From contig JANEZZ010002242.1 of assembly GCA_026122225.1 (NCBI GenBank), forward strand, positions 372,001 to 436,000: 64,000 nucleotides of DNA, written 5' to 3'. Of the stretch, positions 22,294 to 32,480 are shown one piece after another; the stretch's first letter is position 1, and every line of letters begins with the position of its first letter. The notes under the pieces were generated by a model, which had not been told where the DNA came from, ran no database searches, and worked only from the letters and a program-made list of their open reading frames with translations. A program made the translations under genes and the position numbers. Source of the stretch: Heloderma charlesbogerti. Lineage: Eukaryota > Chordata > Lepidosauria > Squamata > Helodermatidae.

Positions 22294-23449
22294 TATTGTG
22301 TGTTGCTGCTTTTGTTGCTGAGATAATTTCTGATGTTCTTCTTCTCCAGCATACTGAATCATGCCAAAGTTCAGCCGCACCCAGAAATAATAATAAAACT
22401 TACTTTCAGGCTGGAAGATGGATGTGTGCCTGCAGCCCTTATGCTTCCTTTCCCTTACTTAGTAACTTCCCATTCCAGCACATGACAGTGACAGGTATGA
22501 CAACTGTGGCTCTGTTTAAAAAACTATGAACTACCAAACCATTAAGAATGACATACCCATTTGGATGAGCTCTCTGCACTTGCACTGAAAGCCAGATTAA
22601 ACCCTGGCATGAAGCCTTCTCTGTCACATGAGTCATACCAAATATTAAATGACCCAGTTTTTAATATCAGACTGAAATAATCTCATTTATTTTTTAAAAA
22701 ACTTCATTTCAGTGTATTGTGTGAGCAGATGAATCCAGTTCTCTACCCACATCTATCTTGTTTTGTACATGCTTATTAGAAACAAGTAAATGGTTTATCA
22801 GTGCAACAGTAATTTTATTTTCCTTCTCCCATATTATTTATTTTATTAATTATATTATTAAGGTTTATATCCCACCTTTCAATCAAATTATCAGGGTGGC
22901 TTGTCTTCAGTCTGTCAGCTCTCTTCCTGCTCTGCCTTTCTTTTCCTTTAAAAAACATCTACTACTTACTGAGTTTTGTTAATGATATAAGTTAAGAAGT
23001 ACAATTAATTCAAGGAAAAACAATGGACCAAATAGACCAAAAATAAAACATCAATAGCCTAGGTGAATAACTCAGGGTATAGGCATGTAGCTGCAAGAAA
23101 ACAGTAGGATATGCCACTATTAAAGAACTCTGTAATCGATGTTACAGTGGTCCTTGTTCTGACAGATGGGTCATGGCACCTTTGCATGCCAATAGCTTAC
23201 TTGCTCTCATGTCACAGAAGGGACATAACACTGCTGCCTAACCAAGCCCACTGTGACATCAGGACAGGTCAGCCAATGACATCAAGATATTTTGATTCTA
23301 ATATCCAGGAATAATTTTTGTTATGATGAGGTTCATTGAGACTACTTCAGTGCATGTTGCTCTTCAAGCATGCAGTGTAGCTGTAATGATTACACATGCT
23401 GTGGTCCACCTTTTGATGGGGATGGATCATCAGTAGCATGTTACACCAG
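22294..23449. other. No gene; short L2-type tail at 22845-22905
   Basis: Mostly AT-rich DNA. TTAAGGTTTATATCCCACCT...AGGGTGGCTTG at 22858-22903 is the reversed stem-plus-TATAAAT signature of L2/Sauria 3' ends. Confidence 0.4.
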
Positions 23450-23571
23450 GGCTGAATCTACACATAGCAGTTATACAATTATCATAACTATTGGTACACA
23501 TGACACTGATGGGCACCAATAGTTATGATAACAGTATGATAACGGTATAACTGCTATGTGTAGATTCAGCC
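23450..23571. mobile_element. Short MITE with long terminal inverted repeats
   Basis: GGCTGAATCTACACATAGCA at the left is matched by TGCTATGTGTAGATTCAGCC at the right. The inner parts (ATCATAACTATTGGT / ACCAATAGTTATGAT) also pair, so the whole 122-bp unit folds back. No convincing TSD was found. The CAGGGC-type start suggests a hAT MITE, but the class is not fixed. Confidence 0.75.
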
Positions 23572-23579
23572 AAGTTCTC

Positions 23580-23870
23580 CAGTGTCTGAACATCCAGACT
23601 CAGTTCAAAGTGCTGAGATATCTAAAAGACCCCCTGTATCCCTATGCTTCATCACCAACCTTTATGACTGACTAGAAACACACAGTTTGAATATAATAAC
23701 TACATACAAAGCTAGAGCATACACAGAACTGTTTTTAGTGGCTGCTTCTCAGTTTTGAAATTGTCTTTCCCTGAAGACCTGCCAAAGAACAAGCTTCTAC
23801 ATCTTTAGGAAGTGGGTAAGGCATTATTATTCAAACTAATTTTTTAGTGAGGGCTAGGGAAGATAGAAAA
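23580..23870 (+). mobile_element. Possible very old L2-type C-terminal fragment
   Basis: Contains FKVLRYLKDPLY-like and LSFPEDLPKN-like pieces in broken frames. These resemble the FKVLVLTFKILYG and NSLPRELR segments of L2 ORFs. Weak. Confidence 0.3.
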
Positions 23871-24039
23871 ATTAACATATTGCAACTGACCCTGGGGATT
23901 AGGTGAGATATATGGCCAAATAAAAGAAAAATGTTGGGTTTAATATTTAAAGGCCTAAATGGCCTGGGACTAATATCGCTCTTAGGGAGTGTTTCTATAC
24001 ACACAAAGACTCCTGTTCATTAATACTTTTGAAGGAGTT

Positions 24040-24111
24040 CAGTTCTGATTCCATCGTTGAGTAATATCAGAACAGCAGTTCTGATTCCATCGCTGAGTAA
24101 TATCAGAACAG
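24040..24111. repeat. Two-copy tandem repeat, 36-bp unit
   Basis: CAGTTCTGATTCCATCG.TGA and the next 16 bp occur twice head to tail (24040-24075 and 24076-24111) with one difference (T/C). A partial third copy starts with CAGT. Confidence 0.95.
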
Positions 24112-24778
24112 CAGTGTGCAGTAGGGCCCATTTTGTCATTGCCCCATCATGCCTTCAGAACTTAGAAACTATCAAGACTGTCTGTACAAGGTCTGCATTT
24201 TTAAAATCCCTTTATTTCAACAAGCATTTAACAAGTAATGTGGATGTGTCAGTTTACATAGTAATTTTGCATTTTCTGTTTGTATTGTATTCAACCTAAA
24301 AATATTATTGATGACAACATCTTCTTTATATTAAGAAGAGCAAGGTATTAACTTTGTGAAAAACAGAATTGCCTGCAGGCCATAAACTTTTGAATGACAC
24401 CTTTTCCCTGCAAATTGGTTTAGTGGTTCCAATCCAGAGCCTTGCAGCACCTGTAGATGCTCACAGACAGGTGATAGTTGCTGCTTATAAGGTAGATGTG
24501 GTTACAATTACATTTCACGTACACTGCTGCCCACCCCCCATCTTTCCTTTTCCTCCAGTAAGTGTCAGGAAGTTGCAACATGCTGTCTGGAGTGCAAGTC
24601 CTTCAAATTCTTCCTTAAAACTCACTTTTTACACAAAGACCTTGGTCACTCATTGTCCCTCCCCACCAGCAAGTTTTCATCAACAGTGATATCTAGGGCT
24701 GAAAGCCTAAAAATACTTACTAAGGATCACAATGGACTTAACTTCTGAATAAACATGTATAAGATTGTTCTGCAATAT
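24112..24778. other. No gene; possible LINE fragment near 24570-24700
   Basis: The frame SNSSLKLTFYTKTLVTH near 24600-24655 resembles the C-terminal FK..LKT.LF motif of L2-type ORFs. Too short for a firm call. Confidence 0.3.
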
Positions 24779-25205
24779 AGAATCATAGAATAGTAGGGTT
24801 GGAAGGAGCCCGCAAGACCATCGAGTCCAACCCCCTGCTCAATGTAGGAAGCCTGATTCCCAGGCGGTCTCCCATCCAAGAGAGCCAGCATGGTGCAGTG
24901 GTAAGAGTGCTGGACTGGGAGCCAGGAGATCTGGGTTCTAGTCCCCACTCAGCCATGGAAGCTCACTGGGTGACTTTGAGCCAGTCACAGACTCTCAGCT
25001 CAACCTACCTCACAGGGTTGTTGTTGTGAGGATAAAATGGAGAGGAGGAGGAGAATGTAAGCCACCTGGGGTTCCTTGCAAGAGGGAAAAAGGCAAGATA
25101 TAAATGTAATCAATCCATCCATCCATCCATCCATACATACATACATACTAACCAGGGCTGACCCTGCTTAGCTTCTGAGATCAGATGAGATCAGGTGCAT
25201 CCGTG
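24779..25205 (-). mobile_element. 5S-headed SINE with CR1-type tail, split by a Sauria SINE
   Basis: 24779-24880 is the reversed CR1-type tail (AATCATAGAATAGTAGGGTT...CCCCCTGCTCAATG), then the reversed 5S C-box (GGTCTCCCATCCAAG). 25147-25205 continues the reversed 5S head (ACTAACCAGGGCTGACCCTG, CTTCTGAGATCAGATGAGAT). The break falls exactly in the 5S-derived part, where a Sauria SINE has inserted. Confidence 0.85.
24881..25150 (+). mobile_element. Sauria-type tRNA-derived SINE
   Basis: Starts AGAGCCAGCATGGTGCAGTG with the tRNA-like head (GAGTGCTGGACTGGGAGCCA, GGTTCTAGTCCCCACTC). The middle is TCACTGGGTGAC and CTACCTCACAGGGTTGTTG. The tail is GTAAGCCACCTGGGGTTCCT...GGCAAGATATAAAT, ending in (ATCC)n/(ATAC)n. 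It interrupts the 5S-CR1 SINE and is therefore younger than it. Confidence 0.92.
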
Positions 25206-27091
25206 TAACTGCATTTTCTTACACCCATCCCCCATAACCCTTCCCTCTTGCCTCCCTTTCTTCCTCTCCACTGTCTGGTTTTAAATGGTAAGATCTCATG
25301 GCTGGGACCAGTTGTGTGTGCGTGCGTGCACGTGCTTATAGTATAAAACACTATTGATAGTGCTATGCAAATGATAACAGTTGTTTGTCTGATTTAAAAG
25401 CACCAGCAAACATTTCATGCTTCTCTCACGTCATGTAAGATAGGTAAGTGACGATATAAAAACTTTTTATAATGCCAGTTAGAGAATTGATAGAGCAATC
25501 TTTTTGTAAAGTAACTTCCTTCAGACACAATAATTACAGTGTGTGTGTTTTTTAAACACCCAACAGTTTACTGCTTGAATCTTGCAAGCCCTGCCTGAAG
25601 GTTGTCAGAGCACACAAAAGCTGGCACCATTAGCTTTCAGCCATGCTGAGTTGGCAATAAGCACAGAAGAAGAATACATTAATTGGTATTAGTCTATCCA
25701 TTTAAGATGGCCACCTCTTTCTATGGCCATCTTTACATTTCTTTTCCTTCATTAAAGAAAGAGAAAGAGAGACAGAGACAGAGAACCAGAATTGTCATGT
25801 CAGACTAAAATAGATATAAGATATTAAGTTATATATATCCAATTGCACACCAAGATTTGCCTTTGAAAGAAAAAAAAAGCCAAGTTCAGATTTCTGGGGT
25901 TTGTAATACTAAATAGATTGTAAATATAATGGTAGGTGATAAATATTACAAGTTGCAGAGTTGTCCCCCTCCCTTTCACTTGTTGCTTTTTTTTTTTTTA
26001 AACCCATGTCTTACTGATTACTGCACCTTTGAATCAGAATGAACAATTATCTGGCTAATTATTCTAGTCACACCAACCCACAATGAAATCTTTATTCAGT
26101 GTTTACAGCAATCTTTGGCAAAGAATGCCTTGCTGTTTTTAAACTAAGAAGAACTGCACCCTTTGGCTCCTCTAGGCATCAGCTGCCTTGGTTTCAGAGC
26201 TGGATGCCAATAATCAGTCTTCTTTTTCTTTCTTCTAAAGTGAGCATTTAAAAAAAAGGGGGGGTGAAAAGAACTATTCTCATCAATGCCCCATATATTC
26301 TGCCTGATTTATGTCCTAGCTACTGGGTCTCTTCCTTCCGTATCTATTTAACATTTATTTTCTTCTACCTCAGCTCCATCCTCTCCACCTCTTCCTCCCT
26401 CCCTCGGCTTCATACATAGAAACAAAAATAGGCAGATTCCTGAAGTACCTTATGAAAGGACTGTCCATGATCAGCCAAATGTCACCAAATTAACTGGTCG
26501 GAAAAGAACATAAACAGATTCTGGGAAGAATGGAGAGACCAAAAAAGGAGTTCCTTTACTTTGTTTAGAGCACTGAAAACTTATTTTCGCATGTTTACAG
26601 TGTGAGGTCTGGGGTGTGGAGAGAGGGGAGAGGTATATATTGTCCTGCTGATGCTTGTTCCTTCCTGAATATACCATCCCCTTTCAACGTTCTCACAATT
26701 CTCTTCACTGAGATATTGACTCTCCTTTCTGAAAGGATGTTCTACTTCAGATGACTACATAAATTATTCCATATTTGTACTTGTAGAGGTTAAGAGGCAG
26801 GATTGGGGATTGTTACACAGGGCAATCTCCCTCCTTGAACAAAACCCCACATCTCTGCAAATGATCCTTGTACATAGATGACCCTTCACTTTATCCTGTC
26901 TTGTGCAGCGCTCTTTAAAATTTACTGTCTGTCACACTTGTACTTGTTTATATCCTCAGTGCACACAGCAGTTCCCACAATCATCTGTGCTGGGATTACC
27001 TCTGTGTAAAGCTTCCCCATGCTTGGGGGGAGGGTGTCTACAGATGCCACCACCAACCAAAGTAATGCTGCTACCCACCTTCTAGAGCTGA
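25206..27091. other. No gene recognised (1.9 kb)
   Basis: AT-rich, apparently non-coding. It contains poly-T near 25987, a purine patch near 25757-25785 and no open frame of note. Confidence 0.4.
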
Positions 27092-27225
27092 TTTCCCCAA
27101 CCTGATGCTCTCTAGATATGTTGGACTACAGCACTTATCACCCCAGGCAGCACAGCCATTGCCATTCTGGCTTGGGATGATGGGAGTTGTTGTCCAAAAC
27201 ATCTAAAGGACACCAGGTTGGGGAA
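27092..27225. mobile_element. Palindromic MITE, CCCCAACCTGATG/CAGGTTGGGG type
   Basis: The ends TTCCCCAACCTG and CAGGTTGGGGAA form a TIR. Inside, ATGTTGGACTACAGCACTTA pairs with the reverse of GGGAGTTGTTGTCCAAAACA. Related single arms occur near 42.9, 46.1 and 58.5 kb. The family was not named from sequence alone. Confidence 0.75.
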
Positions 27226-27365
27226 GGCTCTCTAAAGACATAGATACCCTCCTCTACAGACTTCTCACAGTGTCCCCAGGCACCATTCTCTCCATCATTT
27301 CATTCAGTTCCCATATATGCAGAAATCAAATCCCACTTTCTCCAAACAAATGATCCACTGAGCTA

Positions 27366-27403
27366 TAATTAATTAATTAATTGATTGATTAATTAATTAA
27401 TTG
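27366..27403. repeat. (TTAA)n-like microsatellite
   Basis: Alternating TTAATTAATTGATTGATTAA units. Confidence 0.9.
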
Positions 27404-27475
27404 CATAATATATACCACCCAGTAGTTGGAACTCTCTATATGGAATTGTCCATACATTAGAACTAACTAACTATC

Positions 27476-27925
27476 TTTCTTTCAAACATGTTTATACTGC
27501 CTTTCATCACTTAGGTTTTCAGGGCAGTGTACAACATGTACAAATCCCAATACAATAGAACAATAATCTCAGTATCATAAAAGAGGCAGCAATATAATCA
27601 TACATTTGAACATGTCTGAGCAAATAACAATAACTTGGCATCTAAAATCTTATAAAGTAGGTGCTACTCATACCTTCTTATAAAGGATATTCCAAAGCTG
27701 GAGAGCCACAACTGAAAAAGTACTTTCCTGTGTAATTACATAGCACACTTTGAGTGAGGTGCACACTTGGAGCAGGACTTAGTAGGAGACCTTAACATAT
27801 GGGTAGGTATGGTATGGGAAGAGATACTCCTTCAAATGATTGGATCCCAAGCCATTTAGGGCCAGCACCTTGAATTGGGCCCAGATCCGAATTACCTCAA
27901 TAGCAATTGCCACTGCAGCCACATT
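27476..27925 (-). mobile_element. Old L2-type LINE 3' fragment
   Basis: In reverse it reads a C-terminal coding remnant and 3' UTR. CCATTTAGGGCCAGCACCTT plus GAATTGGGCCCAGATCCGAA corresponds to the 62.25-kb L2 stretch around AGGTCAAAACCAACACCTTG. CTTTCTTTCAAACATGTTTA...GCAGTGTACAA is the 3' UTR stem. Heavily mutated. Confidence 0.65.
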
Positions 27926-28031
27926 AGAGGATCTCCTTAAGCTTAGTTCTCCACTATAGACTTGCGCACATAAGTTCCCTTGATCTATGGAGTCCAATAT
28001 TTATTTAGGTTCCTCCATACACCATCCTATG

Positions 28032-28070
28032 TGGAGTTTAACACACGGTTCCCCCGTGTGTTAAACTCCA
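28032..28070. repeat. Perfect 17-bp hairpin
   Basis: TGGAGTTTAACACACGG, a 5-nt loop TTCCC, then CCGTGTGTTAAACTCCA. No further repeat context was seen. Confidence 0.9.
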
Positions 28071-28204
28071 TTTTTGAAAAAGAACCTTTTCCTCTGACAT
28101 TTGCAGGGACCATTCCCTTATGAATATGTCACCACGATGGCACTCCCATTCAAACCCCACCTTCAATACCTGGATATGTAAATTCCATATTTCACTTCAG
28201 CTAG

Positions 28205-28345
28205 AGGTTTTTATTTACTTATTTAAAAAGCTTATAACCCACCCTTTTTCACCAAGTGAACTCAAGATAGCTTACAAAATACAACTTCATAATAACATTT
28301 TAAAAAACATCAAATTGCTAAATAACATTTCATAAAATTTAACCA
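28205..28345 (-). mobile_element. L2-type 3' tail
   Basis: TTATTTACTTATTTAAAAAG, then CTTATAACCCACCCTTTTTC and GAACTCAAGATAGCTTACAA, then A-rich DNA. This is the reversed 3' UTR pattern of the window's L2-group elements. Confidence 0.5.
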
Positions 28346-28580
28346 TAAACGAAGTGGCATCAAAACAACAAGCAAGATTCAAGATTATGGCTTCATGCTG
28401 ATTAATAAATTGGGATACTCCTGCCCACTATTTCCTTAGCATAGTCACTAACATGGATTAGACTCCCCATAAACAAGGTATGAATTGAAAGGGGAGATCC
28501 ACTTTTGTATTTAATACCCAGATTGGTATATTGGGACAATTAAATGGGACAAGTCATTCACCTACACTAAGCCTGCACTT

Positions 28581-28724
28581 AGAATCATAGGGTTGGAAGG
28601 GGCCTACAAAACCATTGAGTCCAACCCCCTGCTCAATGCAGGAAGCCTGATTTCCAGTTGGCTTCCCATCCAAGTACTAACCAGGGCTGACCCTGCTTAG
28701 GTTCCGAGATCAGGCACATCCAGC
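28581..28724 (-). mobile_element. 5S-headed SINE with CR1-type tail
   Basis: AGAATCATAGGGTTGGAAGG...CCCCCTGCTCAATGCAGGAA is the reversed CR1 tail. It continues directly into the reversed 5S head CTTCCCATCCAAGTACTAAC, then CCTGCTTAGGTTCCGAGATC. This is the clearest uninterrupted example of the fusion in the window. Confidence 0.88.
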
Positions 28725-28899
28725 CCTTTGCTCTTCATGCATTCTTATGGTAGGGCCTAAGTGTGCTTAACACTGTCAGTTTTCTTTTGATGGAAAAGCA
28801 GCTGAACCAGTGAGGAGAGATGATCAAATAGTAAAAGTAATTAAATTGTTATCTCTTCTTTCCCCTGTCCTCCAGCAGAGACTGGGAAAAAGTGGAGAG

Positions 28900-30600
28900 G
28901 GACCCCCCCTGCCAGGGAGTCCCCAGATCATCATCCCCCCCACATGACATCTCCTCCACCTCTTAGTGTTGCCAGCAGGGAAGTGTGCTACTGCTACCCC
29001 CTCTCTCTTGCAACCCTTTCTGGGTACCTTGTCAAGGAGGATTGGGCCCGCAGTGCTGCCTACAGCATGCGATCAGCCACCTCTGCCCAGCTGCACTTGC
29101 TCATTCTGGCCGGTGTGCAGCATGGAGTGTTGGTCATTGAAGGAGAAGCCACCTCATCCTCTTGCTCACTTACATAGCAGTGAGTGGTGTGGTGGTGGTG
29201 AGGATTGGGCCCAACTAGTCTACCCCATCCTCCACCCCACCATGTGAGGGAGGGTGAGAGAACAGGCAAAGATGGCACCCCTCCTCCACCAAGGAGCCAG
29301 CTTTTGCTCATTCCCTCTAGATGGCCCTGGTAAGCCAGTTCTTCCCACTGCAACACCTAAAGAGATAGGATGCATAAGCAGGTAGAATTTTCCAAAAGGA
29401 GAGAGTAAGAGAGGAATCAGAGCCAGTGGCAACCATCACTTGGGCAGTGCTTTGTACCCAGAGAAGGAAACACTGAGCAGAGAAAGCTGCTGCACTTGCA
29501 AGGAGCAGCTGCTGCCTCCTCTTGCTCACCCTCCCTATCTGGGGATGGGAAGGGAAGTGTGCAAGCAAGAAAGGCAGCAAGGGTTCCTACCTCCTCTCTC
29601 TTGCTCGCTTTATCTGAGCATCACAGCAGGGAAGATTAGGCCTATGGTGCTGCCTAGAGAGACAGAGTACTAGGAACTGCCTCTGCCCACTCCCTCCCTC
29701 CCTCTGTCTGTAGGTGGTGCAGTATACAGGGCTGTTCAGAGAAGTAGCCACCTCATCTTCTCACTTACTCATCTGAATTCACCCTCTGGGCAGCAGGATA
29801 GTGGAAATTCTGCCCAGTGAACTCAGTGAGAAGAGGCAGTGGCTCCTTGCAGCAGCATTTGCTGCCTCCAAGAAATCACTCAGCCTTCCTGTTTCCTTTC
29901 CCAGCAAGAAGTGCATAAGTGACGGGTTGCCAATCTCTCACATTGCTCTTCTGCCCGCTTCCTCTGCAATGCTCTACTTACCTGTGCATCTTCTGTCTTT
30001 GGGCAGTGCAGGAAGGATCCGACTTCGGAGGGAAACAGGGGCATCCAGAGCAAGGGGATGAACAGAAGGAGGCAGTGGCTGTTCCCTTGCTCTCTGTCTT
30101 TGCCAGCTAGCTGGCCCTCTCTTGCTCAGTGGTATGGAAGATGGGGCTGTTTGGGCCCCATCCCCACCACTGCGCTACTTGGAAGGAGAGAGCAGGTGAG
30201 TGCGTGGGAGGATGAGGCGGCTGCTCTTTCTCAATGCTGCGCTGCCCGGGCGGCGAGCAAACGGGCAGAGGCAGCTGCTTGTGCTGTCTCTCTAGGGAGA
30301 ACCACGGGCCCAATCCTCCCTGCTGCCATGCCCAGAGAGGGAGAGCAAGAGAGAGGGATTATCTTGCTTGCTGCCTTATCTTGCTTGCTCACTTCCCTGC
30401 CTGACCCACAAAGTGGCAAAGCTCAGCCGAGGCGGCACCATGGGCCCCTGGGATCTTCTTGGCTGGGAAATGTGTGTGCGCCTCTCCACGGTTTTTTACT
30501 CCCCCAGCCTCTGCTGCCGGGCAGGGGAAAGGAGGAGAGATGGCTATTTTGTTATGTCACATTGCCTCTCCTTACTTCCAAGGAAACATGCCTGGGGACT
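28900..30600. repeat. Degenerate repeat-phrase region (imperfect tandem array?)
   Basis: Recurring phrases include CTCTTGCTCAC-type words near 28995, 29160, 29520, 29600, 29755, 30120 and 30385. GGGAAGATTAGGCC or GATTGGGCCC plus GTGCTGCCTA occurs near 29040, 29200 and 29630, with an inverted version near 30305. The pattern suggests a decayed tandem array of about 100-200-bp units. Open frames here (for example 198 codons at 30058-30654) have no recognisable domain. Confidence 0.45.
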
Positions 30601-30689
30601 GGACTGTTCGGGATGTTGCTGAGTATGCGCAAGATCCCGAACAGTCCAACTTAGCTCCCCTTCCTGCCTCCCATTCCCCTCCGCCGCCG

Positions 30690-31350
30690 AGGTCTCCCCC
30701 ACGCGCAGCCACGTCTCCACTTACAAAGCAGCGCGCGCACGATCATCACGGCACAGCATCCAGCGCGGAACCTTCCGCAGGAGAACTATAGCCCCTGTAG
30801 AGCCACTGCGCATCCCTTACCCAGCGAGGCGGCGTTTCCTCCTCCTCCTCCTCCTCCTCCTCCTCCTCTTCCAGTCCCGAGATAAGTTGGCGGGAGAACG
30901 CAGCGCCAAGGGCTCGCCCACGCCTTTCTTCCCGTCCCGTCCTTCCCGTCTCCAAGAAGCCGCTGAGTGGCCTCACCGCAGTCGCCGCGATGCCTTCCTC
31001 TCATTCACCTCGGCGCCCCGCCGAGCCAGCCGGGCAGTGGAGCCTCGCCGGCGCTCTCCCTCACGCGCGCGCCTTCGCAAGGTCCCGGCAAAAACTCCAG
31101 CACGGCGCAGCCTTCAGCGGCCTCAATGAGCGCCCGGCGCAGCCCGGCGGCTCGCTCCTGCCGCCTGCAGACGGGCGAAACGCCGACGCGGACCTGTCCC
31201 TTTCCCCTTCCAGCCGAGGCAGTTTGCCTGTCAGGAGTTTTTCTGCGGGATTTCTCTCTTCCCTCACCCCCTCCCCGTAGCCGCGTGTTTGGACAACCTT
31301 TTCCCGCCCGCTCCCGTCTGTCGCGGGCTTTCGTTGCCTAAAAGAAACAC
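30690..31350. promoter_or_regulatory. CpG island, candidate host-gene promoter
   Basis: GC-rich DNA with dense CpGs (for example GCGCGCGCACGATC, CGCCGCGATGCC, TCACGCGCGCGCCTTCG, GCGCCCGGCGCAGCCCGGCGG). It is not similar to the palindromic transposons that account for the window's other GC-rich blocks. A CTC trinucleotide run lies at 30838-30868. Several open frames cross it but none could be recognised. CpG islands in amniotes usually mark promoters or first exons; strand and gene are unknown. Confidence 0.5.
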
Positions 31351-31440
31351 CCTTCTCCTGAGGGGAATAATAAAACAAAGCAAAAGCCAAGTGGAATCCC
31401 AGACAGTCCCGTTTCCCTCCGTCGCCTCTCGAAAAAGTAG

Positions 31441-31482
31441 CGCAGACTCTCTCTCTCTCTCTCTCGCTCTCTCTCGGTTTCT
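31441..31482. repeat. (CT)n microsatellite
   Basis: CTCTCTCT run just downstream of the CpG island. Confidence 0.95.
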
Positions 31483-31639
31483 TCCACAGAGATGTGGCTT
31501 CTGCTGAGGTGAATGTATTTAGTTTCTTCTCCCAGCTCCGTTGCTTTCTGAAAACGCTCTCCTCAGGTAGGCGGGAGGAGGAGGAGGGAGTGTGGCTCCT
31601 TCAGTTCAAGCTAGTTTGGAACAGGAGACTGGAGAAAAG

Positions 31640-31661
31640 CTGTTGCTGCTGCTGCTGCTGC

Positions 31662-31716
<55 letters not shown>
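31640..31716. repeat. (CTG)n-(ATT)n compound microsatellite
   Basis: About seven CTG units pass directly into roughly twenty ATT units. Confidence 0.97.
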
Positions 31717-31779
31717 GAATATTTCTTTTGTCCCCTTTCCCCTCTTCTCTGGCTTGCTCATGTTCCAAGTGGCTGCTGT

Positions 31780-32010
31780 CTGCCTGAGCCAGTGGTACTC
31801 ATTCCACTGCTCATGAATATTCTGACAGAAGCGAGCGCTGCTGAAGTAAATGGAATTAGCCAATTGGTGCCAGGAATGCGTGCTCCTTCCTCCTGGAGGA
31901 GCTGTCTGGAACCTCACCAGCTCCAAGTAATTAATGGCCCGTTGGCACTTTGAGGAGCAGACAGAGGCGGCAGCTCTCAATGGGTGCCTCAGCAAGGACA
32001 CCTCCCCCCC
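31780..32010. promoter_or_regulatory. Candidate conserved non-coding element
   Basis: Repeat-free, complex sequence about 0.4 kb from the CpG island. It has homeodomain-like TAATTAAT (near 31929) and a CCAATTGG-containing word (31860-31867). It does not resemble any repeat in the window. Function is inferred only from context. Confidence 0.25.
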
Positions 32011-32098
32011 CCCCGGATTTATAGTCCACACAGATCTCCTTGCAGGTTGGAAATGCAATGCTGTGAATGCAGTGATGGAAGCAAACACATATGGACCA

Positions 32099-32394
32099 GT
32101 GCCATCCAGGGCCGGCCCAAGGTATTTTGCCACTTGAGGTGAAGAACAATATGGCTCCCTTTCCCTGTCCATGTACAAAAGCTGCCTGGACTGGTAGATT
32201 AATCTGTCTTCAGCACTCATGATGAGGCAGCATCCCCCACTGCACCTGAAGGCAGCCTGCCAACTTAGGGGAAACAGAGCAGGCTGCATGGCATTCAGGT
32301 CTCTCTTTCAGCACCTTGCTGCCACCTCCCAGCATCTGCTGCCTAAGGTGACTGCTTCATTCTGCCAAGTGATACGACTGGCCCTGCTGCCATC
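32099..32394. mobile_element. hAT MITE, CAGGGCCGGC type
   Basis: The element at 32107-32386 starts CAGGGCCGGCCCAAGG and ends ACTGGCCCTG. It is flanked by GTGCCATC (32099-32106) and CTGCCATC (32387-32394), a 7/8 TSD. The subterminal TTTTGCCACTTGAGGTG pairs loosely with CACTTGGCAGAATGAAGCAG read in reverse. Non-coding. Confidence 0.85.
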
Positions 32395-32470
32395 AAGTTC
32401 ATGGTACAGGTGTACTGCTATCAGCTCAGGAGGGCCGGTTCAACCATACAGGTAGAGTAGGTAGTTGCAT

Positions 32471-32480
32471 AGGTGCTACT
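32471..32480. repeat. TSD of BovB copy 3
   Basis: AGGTGCTACT here and AGGTGCTGCT at 35681-35690, one mismatch. Confidence 0.8.

Noticed and set aside
24881..24960. tRNA gene
   Set aside because: The tRNA-like part is the head of a Sauria SINE and would not fold into a complete cloverleaf.
30058..30654. 198-codon open frame as a host gene
   Set aside because: No domain, low-complexity composition, and located in a degenerate repeat region.
31606..32289. 227-codon minus-strand frame with a poly-asparagine/serine run
   Set aside because: The run is the translated ATT/CTG microsatellite, and the rest crosses a hAT MITE.
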